A stretch of 64,000 bases of DNA from Trichocoleus sp. FACHB-40 (GTDB lineage Bacteria; Cyanobacteriota; Cyanobacteriia; Cyanobacteriales; FACHB-T130), in the NCBI RefSeq assembly GCF_014695915.1, contig NZ_JACJPF010000070.1, positions 1 through 64,000 of the forward strand. The letters are read 5' to 3'. The notes beneath the pieces were generated by a model. That model saw nothing but the letters and a program-made list of their open reading frames with translations, did not search any database and was not told where the DNA came from. Of this stretch, positions 45,552-53,127 are shown piece after piece. Each line of letters begins with the position of its first letter. Positions within the stretch are counted from its first letter, which is position 1. Both the position numbers and the translations under genes were made by a program.

Positions 45552-47876
45552 ATGCACCTGAACGGTTTGCCTATTCCTTCACTATCTCTAGAGCCTGCCA
45601 TTGAGCGTCAACCTCTAACCGTTGCGCCTGACACACTTCTAGTCGATGTTCTGGCGCTCATGAGTCAGTTAAGGAGTAGTTGTGTGCTACCCAACAGGAT
45701 AGAAACAGATGCCAATGACGTTTCAGAAGATCCCATAGGGAAGACTTATCAGAGAAGTGTCGCATCGCCCACCTCTGTGTTTCCAGAAAGGGAAAGTGTT
45801 CTTGACACCGCCGATTCTTCCGGTTGTTACGTATTGGTCATAAAAGGTACGCAGCTAGTGGGAGTATTCACAGAGCGGGATATAGTCCGACTAACTGCTG
45901 CTGGAACTTCCCTAATAAACGTCAAAATTGGCGATATAGTAACAAAAACAGCGATTACACTGAGGAAATCGGAAGCTCAGGATGTTTTCACTGCCCTTTC
46001 TTTATTTCGTCAGCATCGGATTCGTCACTTGCCAATAATGGACGATAACGATCATATTGTTGGGGTAGTGACAAACGACAGTATTCGCAAAGCACTGCAA
46101 CCCGTCAATCTCCTGACGCGATTGCGATATGTCTCCGATGTGATGACATCTAAAGTCGTTCATGCACCTTTAACCGCTTCTGTTCTAGATTTAGCCCAGC
46201 TCATGGCTCAGCAGCTAGTCAGCTGTGTAGTTATTACAGAACAAGAACTGGGGACTGGGGACAAGGGACTAGGTAAGAGTCCTTGCAATCCCCAATCCCC
46301 AATCCCCAATCCCCAACCCCTAATCCCAGTGGGAATCGTTACAGAGCGAGACGTTGTGCAGTTCCAGGCGTTAGAGCTGGATTTGTCAAAAACGCAGGCT
46401 CAAAATGTAATGAGTACGCCCTTGTTTTGCTTGCGTCCCTCAGATTCCCTGTGGGATGCCCATCAAGAAATGCAACGGCGGCGTGTGCGGCGTTTGGTTG
46501 TGAGTAGCGATCGCGGACAATTACTAGGCATTGTTTCCCAAACCAGTCTGCTGCAAGTGCTGAACCCAGCAGATATGTATAATGTCATCGAAGTATTGCA
46601 GCAAGCCGTAGAGGAACGAACCAGCGCATTAAGAAACAGCAACGAGCGACTGCGTTCTGAGATTGCGGAACGCAAACGAGCAGAGAAGGCATTGCAGCAA
46701 GCACACGATGATTTAAAAATACAGATAGAAGAACAAACTGCTGAACTCAATAAAGCCAATGCTCTCCTCAAACAAGACATTATTGAGCGCGTCTCAGTAG
46801 AAGCGGCATTGCGGCAATCAGAAGCGCAATTAAAACAACAAGCCCAGCATCTACAACAAACTCTTGACAAATTGCAAAAAACGCAAGCCCAGCTAATTCA
46901 AACAGAAAAGATGTCAAGTCTGGGGCAGCTAGTTGCTGGTGTTGCTCATGAAATCAACAACCCCATCAATTTTATCTATGGCAATCTCAACTACGCAGAT
47001 AAATATGTCCAAGATTTGCTGAAGCTGCTGCAACTCTTTAGCAAGCACTATCCCCAGCCAACATCTGATATTCAGCGCCTTACTGAAGAAATTGACCTAG
47101 ATTTTCTCAGTACAGACCTTCCGAAACTGTTAGCTTCGATGAAAGTGGGAGCGAACCGTATCCGGGATTTGGTGCTGTCACTGCGGAACTTCTCCCGATT
47201 AGATGAGAGTCTATTAAAATCTGTTAACATTCACGAAGGGCTAGATAGTACCCTTTTGATATTACAAAATCAGCTAGAAGCAAGAACAGGGCGTTTTGGA
47301 ATTAGAGTCATTAAAGAGTACGGCAACCTGCCTCTTGTAGAGTGTTTAGGGGGTCAGCTTAATCAGGTATTTATGAATATACTGAGTAATGCGATTGATG
47401 CCTTGAAAATCCGGAGCGGAGAATTTGAAATTCCCTCTGGGGATAAGGGGCGATGGGAAATCAAGAATGGGGAGGAAAGTACCAATTACCAATTTCCTAC
47501 TATTCGGATTCGCACCGAAGTAGTAAACAAAAATCAAGTTGCTATTTGCATTGCCGACAACGGCATCGGTATGACAGAGGCAATCAGTCGTCAGATGTTT
47601 GACCCTTTCTTCACAACGAAACCTGTGGGCAAAGGCACTGGGTTAGGATTGTCAATTAGCTATCAAATTATTGTGGAAAAACACGGCGGTCAGCTTCAGT
47701 GTAATTCTGCGCTTGGTCATGGAACCGAGTTTATAATTCAAATTCCGATTAGACAGCAATCTCACGCTAAACCGGTTTATCGAAACAGACGATTAAAACC
47801 TACTATTGAACGAAACGAAACACAGAAAATACACGAGAATGAGTGTGTTTGTGAGGGATTAAAAAGCCAAGATTAA
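45552..47876 (+). CDS. Sensor histidine kinase with two CBS-pair regions
   Basis: This is a soluble sensor kinase of 774 residues. CBS motifs occur in tandem: GVFTERDIVRL, GVVTNDSIRKAL, GIVTERDVVQF and GIVSQTSLLQVL. They suggest binding of an adenine nucleotide as the signal. A coiled coil (about 345-450) leads to HisKA with VAGVAHEINNPINF (His466). An ATPase domain follows, with NILSNAIDAL, IADNGIGM and GKGTGLGLSISYQI. No response regulator is adjacent. I prefer ATG 45552; an upstream TTG at 45459 has no support. Residues about 231-260 (GTGDKGLGKSPCNPQSPIPNPQPLIP) are encoded by GGGGACTGGGG/CCCCAATCCCC repeats. These split a CBS strand between VVITEQ and VGIVTERD. Confidence 0.9.
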   Translation: MHLNGLPIPSLSLEPAIERQPLTVAPDTLLVDVLALMSQLRSSCVLPNRIETDANDVSEDPIGKTYQRSVASPTSVFPERESVLDTADSSGCYVLVIKGTQLVGVFTERDIVRLTAAGTSLINVKIGDIVTKTAITLRKSEAQDVFTALSLFRQHRIRHLPIMDDNDHIVGVVTNDSIRKALQPVNLLTRLRYVSDVMTSKVVHAPLTASVLDLAQLMAQQLVSCVVITEQELGTGDKGLGKSPCNPQSPIPNPQPLIPVGIVTERDVVQFQALELDLSKTQAQNVMSTPLFCLRPSDSLWDAHQEMQRRRVRRLVVSSDRGQLLGIVSQTSLLQVLNPADMYNVIEVLQQAVEERTSALRNSNERLRSEIAERKRAEKALQQAHDDLKIQIEEQTAELNKANALLKQDIIERVSVEAALRQSEAQLKQQAQHLQQTLDKLQKTQAQLIQTEKMSSLGQLVAGVAHEINNPINFIYGNLNYADKYVQDLLKLLQLFSKHYPQPTSDIQRLTEEIDLDFLSTDLPKLLASMKVGANRIRDLVLSLRNFSRLDESLLKSVNIHEGLDSTLLILQNQLEARTGRFGIRVIKEYGNLPLVECLGGQLNQVFMNILSNAIDALKIRSGEFEIPSGDKGRWEIKNGEESTNYQFPTIRIRTEVVNKNQVAICIADNGIGMTEAISRQMFDPFFTTKPVGKGTGLGLSISYQIIVEKHGGQLQCNSALGHGTEFIIQIPIRQQSHAKPVYRNRRLKPTIERNETQKIHENECVCEGLKSQD
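46243..46332 (+). repeat. In-frame GGGGACT/CCCCAATC repeat inside a CBS domain
   Basis: The tract starts GAACTGGGGACTGGGG and ends with four CCCCAATCC-type units. It is a small copy of the intergenic tracts at 38158-38311 and 52000-52211, kept open in the kinase frame. Confidence 0.8.
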
Positions 47877-48445
47877 AAATCAATAAAATAAATTTTATTT
47901 GAGCTGAATTTTTTTTGCTGGTAGCGATCGCATTCTGCCGTGAGAAATAACCCAAAAAAATGCGCGATCGCTAATTTATTGTTTCTACAATTTCAATGGT
48001 AAATTGGTTACTCAATTTTATTTAGCAATTCAAGAGTTGAGTGCGATACGTCTATAAGGACATGACATTACTATGTCTTTACTAAGGTGGCGAAAAGAAA
48101 ACAATCGCGATATATTCCACCCGACTGAGAAACGCTATATTTCTACAGCAGTCTTATTTCATTTGTAACCTTTAGCTCTTTTAGCCTGTCGCTCTCGTGA
48201 GGAGACGCTACGAACGAAAAAATATTTTATAACTCCTGCAAGGATAGACGCCACTTCCCAACCTGTGAATTTTGTAGCCTCTGTCCTGGCTTAACAAGTG
48301 TGCCATTCTCTTTTGCAGCCTAAATATGCCCATAATGTCTGAGCTACTACAGAAACCGTATTCAGTCTATTTGCTGCTGCGGTGAAGAACTTTTTTGATT
48401 ACAGTGGGATTATCTACTGTATTGCTGTCGTTCAGCGCAAAGAAT
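47877..48445. other. Gap before the HtrA protease
   Basis: No gene is evident in these 569 bases. Two HIP1-type sites (about 47924 and 47964) flank an AT-rich stretch. A CGCTCTCGTGAGGAGACGCTACGAACG segment at about 48191-48218 resembles a dispersed cyanobacterial palindrome. The protease promoter should lie in the right third. Confidence 0.45.
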
Positions 48446-49639
48446 ATGAGTTTACTTGCCAAGCAGCTGACCACTTATCTCGCTTTGTTGGCTATCGGCG
48501 GTGGTGCAGGAATATATGCCAGTCGCTATTTTAATGCTGACGAAACTCGCGTTAGTAGCGGACAGCAGCAAATATTTCCCCCAACGGTACAACAAATATC
48601 TCCAGGGCGCGGGTCGTCCCAAGATAACCTGAACTTTATTGCTGAAGCTGTGGAAAAAGTCGGCCCTGCGGTGGTCAGAATAGATTCGGCTCGTACCGTG
48701 TCCCAGCAAGTTCCAGATGCTTTCAGAAACCCCTTTTTCCGGCGCTTTTTTGGCAATGAAATGCCAGTTCCGCCAGAAGACCGAGTTGAGCGGGGTACGG
48801 GTTCTGGATTCATTCTCAGCCAAGATGGTCGCTTGATGACAAATGCTCATGTTGTCGCTGGGGCAGATACAGTTAAGGTGACGCTCAAAGATGGCCGGAT
48901 TTTGAATGGTCGTGTAGTGGGGACAGATCCAGTTACTGATGTGGCTGTGGTCAAAATTGATGCTAATAAGTTGCCGTGGGTACGGCTGGGAGATTCGGAA
49001 AATTTGATACCAGGTCAGTGGGCGATCGCTATTGGCAATCCCCTCGGACTAGATAACACTGTAACTGTAGGCATCGTCAGCGCTACAGGTCGTTCCAGTT
49101 TACAGGTGGGTGTCCCTGATAAGCGAGTAAGATTTATTCAAACTGATGCGGCAATTAACCCCGGAAACTCCGGCGGCCCGTTATTAAACGCTCGTGGCGA
49201 AGTCATTGGCATCAACACAGCAATTCGGGCAAATGCTCAGGGACTCGGTTTTGCTATCCCGATTGAAACTGCTTCGCGAGTCGGTAATCAGCTATTTAGC
49301 CAAGGTCGTGCTGAACATCCCTATTTGGGAATTCAAATGGTGACGATTACCCCAGACGTGAAAGAAGAAATTAACAAAAGTCCGGAAGTACAATTTAAAC
49401 TCACTCAGGACAAAGGCGTTTTAATCGTGCGAGTCGTCAAAAACTCACCAGCAGACCGCGCTGGCTTACGTGAAGGAGATGTTATTAAAAGAATTAGCGG
49501 TCAACAAGTCAATAGTGCCGATCAAGTACAGGAACGGGTAGAAGCTAGTTCAGTTGGTGGCAAGCTGGAAGTAGAAATCAATCGCAACGGTCAAAACCAG
49601 AATGTCCAAGTCCAACCGGGTGCTTTCCCTGTTGAGTAG
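48446..49639 (+). CDS. HtrA/Deg-type serine protease with PDZ domain
   Basis: This exported protease or chaperone of about 397 residues belongs to the HhoA/HhoB/HtrA group of cyanobacteria and deals with misfolded envelope proteins. An N-terminal helix (LTTYLALLAIGGGAGIYA) acts as signal or anchor. The trypsin-like triad is intact: TNAHVVAG (His135), VTDVAVVKID (Asp165) and NPGNSGGPLL (Ser242). One PDZ domain follows, with YLGIQMV and GLREGDVIKRISGQ. I chose the ATG at 48446; an upstream TTG at 48395 is less likely. A hairpin at 49681-49726 closes the transcript. Confidence 0.93.
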   Translation: MSLLAKQLTTYLALLAIGGGAGIYASRYFNADETRVSSGQQQIFPPTVQQISPGRGSSQDNLNFIAEAVEKVGPAVVRIDSARTVSQQVPDAFRNPFFRRFFGNEMPVPPEDRVERGTGSGFILSQDGRLMTNAHVVAGADTVKVTLKDGRILNGRVVGTDPVTDVAVVKIDANKLPWVRLGDSENLIPGQWAIAIGNPLGLDNTVTVGIVSATGRSSLQVGVPDKRVRFIQTDAAINPGNSGGPLLNARGEVIGINTAIRANAQGLGFAIPIETASRVGNQLFSQGRAEHPYLGIQMVTITPDVKEEINKSPEVQFKLTQDKGVLIVRVVKNSPADRAGLREGDVIKRISGQQVNSADQVQERVEASSVGGKLEVEINRNGQNQNVQVQPGAFPVE

Positions 49640-49680
49640 TTTTACGCTGACGATTTTCCCTCACTTGGCATCTAACCCAA

Positions 49681-49726
49681 ATTCCGCACCTTCAATTGTC
49701 TTATGTGACAACTGGGGGTGCGGAAT
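49681..49726. terminator. Stem-loop after the HtrA gene
   Basis: ATTCCGCACC (49681-49690) pairs with GGTGCGGAAT (49717-49726). An inner pair CAATTGTC/GACAACTG adds stability. There is no clear T-run, so it may be a transcript-end stabiliser. Confidence 0.55.
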
Positions 49727-49829
49727 ATAGGTAATAGGGCATTTGTTTGGTTTCGCGGTTGCACGAGGCCCAACCTACTAGGGCTTACTTGTCTACGATA
49801 TTAAAGGGCTTTGACATTGCCCCTGCTAC

Positions 49830-51863
49830 TTACGACGACAGATAAGTGTACCGACTCAGACTCTGCTCGTAGTTTTGCAGTAAGCGCTGGGATTCTTGTA
49901 TAGTAATCCGCTTGTCTAGTAGCGCCTGTTCGCATAGACGGCGAATCTGCTCAATCAAATCTTCAGAGTCGTACTGCACGTAACCCAACACTTCCGTCAT
50001 CGTGTCTCCCTTGACTACGTGTTCAATTTTGTAGGCTTTGGGTGTCAGCTGAATGTGGACAGCGTTGGTGTCGCCAAACAAATTATGCAAATTGCCCATA
50101 ATTTCCTGGTAAGCGCCATTCAGGAACATTCCCAGGTAGTAGGGTTCTCCCGGCTTTAGGTTGTGCAGCTCTAGAACTGACTTTACATCCCGCAGGTCAA
50201 TAAAGCGGTCGATTTTGCCGTCGCTGTCGCAGGTGAGGTCTGCCAGAATAGCTCGCCGCGTAGGTTCTTCATCTAACCGATGAATTGGCATGATGGGGAA
50301 TAACTGGTCAATTGCCCAACAATCCGGCGCAGATTGGAATACAGACAGATTGATGTAGTAGATGCTCGCCATGATTTTTTCCAGGTCTTCCAGTTCATCA
50401 GGAACGTATTCCTGCTTTCTGGTAATCGCCAGAATTTTCTCGCAACAAGCCCAGTAAAGCCGTTCGGCTCTGGCTCGTTCGGTCAGGCGTAAAATCCCCA
50501 AATTAAAGCGGCTGATGGCTTCTTCTTTGAATTGAGCCGCGTCGTGATACAGTTCTTGAAAGTTTTCCTCGTTGATGGATTGGTAGGTTTCCCAGAGGTA
50601 ACGAATAATGGCTGATTCGCCTTCTTGTGGGGGTTCGGGTGCGCCGGAGGGGACATCGCTGGTGCCAAGAACATCAAAAATCAACACTGACTGATGGGAA
50701 GCGATCGCTCTGCCACTTTCACTAATCAGCGTTGGAACTGGCAAATTGTGTTCCGCGCAAGCTTCCTTCAACTCTGCCACGATATCGTTGGCATAGTTCT
50801 GCATATTGTAATTTTTGGAAGCGTAGAAGTTGGTTTGAGAACCATCGTAGTCCACTCCCAAACCACCGCCGACATCGAGATATTTCATGTCAGCTCCCAG
50901 ATGGGCTAACTCGACGTAAATCTTGCTAGCTTCCTGAATTGCGTCTTTGATCACGTTAATAGCAGAAATTTGGGAACCAATGTGGAAGTGCAACAGCTGC
51001 AAACATCCCAGTAGATCGGCATCTCGTAACTCTTGTACCGCCTGGATAATTTCTGGAATCGTGAGTCCAAATTTAGCGCGATCGCCTGTAGAACTTCCCC
51101 AGCGTCCCACACCTTGGGTAGAGAGCTTAGCCCGGATACCCAAAATCGGTTTGATTCCTAACTGGCGACTAGCTTCAATACACAGCTGCACTTCTTCAAT
51201 CTGCTCTAGCACAATCAGCGGCGTTTGTCCCAGTCTTGAAGCCAACATCGCAGTTTCGATGTATTCCCGGTCTTTGTAGCCATTGCAGATCAACAGCGCT
51301 CCCGGCGTATCCAACAATGCCAAAGCAATCATCATTTCTGGCTTAGAGCCAGCTTCCAAGCCGAACTGATGCGGCTTGCCAAACCGCACCAAATCCTCAA
51401 GCAAGTGTCGCTGCTGGTTACACTTGACAGGGTACACCCCTTTGTAAGCACCGGGATAGTTGTAACGAGCGATCGCTTTAGCAAAGCAAGCATTCAATCG
51501 CTCGATCCGGTCTTCCAAAATATCAGAAAAGCGAATCAGCAATGGCAGTCCCAGATTACGCAACTTGAGGGCGTTAACCAGTTCAAATAAGTCTAAAGAT
51601 CCACCGCGTTCCCCTTTGGGAGAAACCGTGACATGACCCGCTGCATTAATGGAGAAATACGGTTGACCCCAGCCTTCAATCCGGTATAAATTCTCACTAT
51701 TTTCTATTGCCCAGGATTTAGGCGAGTCTTCGCGGGTCGTCCGCGACAAAGTCATTTGAGGTTGTTTAACAATTGCCGATGCACGGTCATTTGATAACTT
51801 GTCCGTGTTGACTTCATCGGTTTGTGAATGTTCTGGAATTGCAGAAGTGACTTGCTCACCCAT
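49830..51863 (-). CDS. speA: Biosynthetic arginine decarboxylase
   Basis: This PLP enzyme of 677 residues makes agmatine from arginine, the first step of polyamine synthesis in cyanobacteria. Signatures are YPVKCNQQRHLLEDLV with the PLP lysine, HFHIGSQISAI, YLDVGGGLGVDYDGS and LISESGRAIASHQ. The C-terminal substrate-binding region FPIMPIHRLDEEPTRRAILADLTCDSDGKID is also present. The length fits the SpeA family. The N-terminal extension before the barrel is low in conservation, which is usual. The ATG at 51863 is a plausible start. Confidence 0.96.
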   Translation of the reverse strand: MGEQVTSAIPEHSQTDEVNTDKLSNDRASAIVKQPQMTLSRTTREDSPKSWAIENSENLYRIEGWGQPYFSINAAGHVTVSPKGERGGSLDLFELVNALKLRNLGLPLLIRFSDILEDRIERLNACFAKAIARYNYPGAYKGVYPVKCNQQRHLLEDLVRFGKPHQFGLEAGSKPEMMIALALLDTPGALLICNGYKDREYIETAMLASRLGQTPLIVLEQIEEVQLCIEASRQLGIKPILGIRAKLSTQGVGRWGSSTGDRAKFGLTIPEIIQAVQELRDADLLGCLQLLHFHIGSQISAINVIKDAIQEASKIYVELAHLGADMKYLDVGGGLGVDYDGSQTNFYASKNYNMQNYANDIVAELKEACAEHNLPVPTLISESGRAIASHQSVLIFDVLGTSDVPSGAPEPPQEGESAIIRYLWETYQSINEENFQELYHDAAQFKEEAISRFNLGILRLTERARAERLYWACCEKILAITRKQEYVPDELEDLEKIMASIYYINLSVFQSAPDCWAIDQLFPIMPIHRLDEEPTRRAILADLTCDSDGKIDRFIDLRDVKSVLELHNLKPGEPYYLGMFLNGAYQEIMGNLHNLFGDTNAVHIQLTPKAYKIEHVVKGDTMTEVLGYVQYDSEDLIEQIRRLCEQALLDKRITIQESQRLLQNYEQSLSRYTYLSS

Positions 51864-52309
51864 TTTCTTTCTAACCTCGCTATACCCTGTCGAGTAGCTA
51901 GTCTATCGTATCCTGCAAGATTAAACTGCCATTTTGTACCCAGCCTGTATCTGTGGTTGGATGTCTAATAAACTCACCTCTATTGTTAACAAAATCTGCG
52001 GGGGATTGGGGGCTGGGGGCTAGGGGCTAGGGACTGGGAACTAGGGATTGGGGACTAGGGACTGGGTAAGATTCTTCGCAATTCCCAATTCTTAATTCCC
52101 AATTCCCAAGTCTTAATTCCCAATCCCCAATTCTTAATTCTCAATTCCTAATTCCTAATCCCCAGTCCCCAATCGCCAACCCCCAGTCCCCAGTCCCCAG
52201 TCCCCAATCCCTTCTTTTTGCTATCTGCCTCTGCTAATTTATACCTGTTGTTCTAAACTTTGATATAAACTACCCAATGTTAGTCAGTTGTGCCAGTTGA
52301 GGGCGTTCA
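51864..52309. repeat. Long G-rich/C-rich tandem-repeat tract and gene-free gap
   Basis: From 52000 to 52211 the sequence is almost entirely repeats. A left part of GGGGGCTGGGGGCTAGGGACTGGG units turns, through AAGATTCTTCGCAATTCCC, into AATTCCC, AATCCCC and CAGTCCCC units. The two halves are complementary in type and could fold back. The bases at 51864-51999 should hold the speA promoter; I see no gene. Confidence 0.85.
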
Positions 52310-53032
52310 ATGCTCAATCAGCCCGATAAGCCTCATAGACAGCGCCTCAGTGTTCATTTTCTGCACCAGATGCTCTACAACTACCCACTTGCCTTCTGGG
52401 GTGGCTTGTGGGCATCGGTAGTGGTAATTGGTGCAATAGCAGCGCTGGGTCTGGTCAGTACCGGCCCAATCAAGGAAGAGAAGCCTGTACTTGTTGATCC
52501 TGTACCTGCTCAAACAACGGTTCCGGAATCCTCAACGCCTCTACCCAGCTTGAGCCCGACTGAGGACTCCCAGACCGCCCTACCCGGCTTCACGGCGGTT
52601 CCAGAACCGGAAGTGGAAGCTCCAAAGAAAGAGAAAGTGCCTTCTTGGTTGTATGCTGCGATCGCGTTCGGCTTTTGTGGCGGTTCTCTTTTGATAGCGC
52701 TGAACGTAAATCGTACATCTCGGCGTAAATCGCTCAAACGTCCAAGGGCAGGTACAAAACCCGTCCCTACTTCTAGTGTCGGCAAAAAGCGAATTGCTAA
52801 GAGCAAGACCGCAACGCTGGCGCGCCCAATGCAACGCCGTCCCATGTCGCAAAATCAACCATCTGTAGATGGAATTCAAGTAGCGCCCGTCCCAAGGACT
52901 GCATCCGCAAGGAGTGAAGTAACAGTGGTGCCTGCGGAGGAGAATCATCCTCTAGATTGGGGCGAGGAAAGTTTGGCAGAAGTTATGGATCTGCGAAAGC
53001 GGCAGCCTCTGGCAGCACTGCTAAAAAAGTAA
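52310..53032 (+). CDS. Hypothetical protein with two membrane helices
   Basis: This protein of 240 residues is of unknown function. It has a helix at about 33-53 (GGLWASVVVIGAIAALGLV), a Pro-rich, probably external linker (about 60-105) and a second helix at about 112-132 (LYAAIAFGFCGGSLLIAL). A strongly basic cytoplasmic region (RRKSLKRPRAG, KKRIAKSK) and a C-terminal WGEESLAEVMDLRKRQPLAALLKK complete it. The layout resembles conserved cyanobacterial hypotheticals. Repeat tracts sit on both sides (52000-52211 and 53040-53105). Confidence 0.75.
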   Translation: MLNQPDKPHRQRLSVHFLHQMLYNYPLAFWGGLWASVVVIGAIAALGLVSTGPIKEEKPVLVDPVPAQTTVPESSTPLPSLSPTEDSQTALPGFTAVPEPEVEAPKKEKVPSWLYAAIAFGFCGGSLLIALNVNRTSRRKSLKRPRAGTKPVPTSSVGKKRIAKSKTATLARPMQRRPMSQNQPSVDGIQVAPVPRTASARSEVTVVPAEENHPLDWGEESLAEVMDLRKRQPLAALLKK

Positions 53033-53039
53033 AAAAAGA

Positions 53040-53105
53040 AGGGACTGGGAACTGGGGACTGGAGAATAGGGACTGGGTAAGATTTCTTCCAATTCCCAAT
53101 TCCCA
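53040..53105. repeat. GGGGACTGGG/AATTCCC repeat
   Basis: A short version of the tract seen at 52000-52211, with four GGGACTGGG-type units switching to CCAATTCCCAATTCCCAAT. It lies between two converging genes. Confidence 0.75.
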
Positions 53106-53127
53106 ATAAAAATTCAAGAGGCAATTT

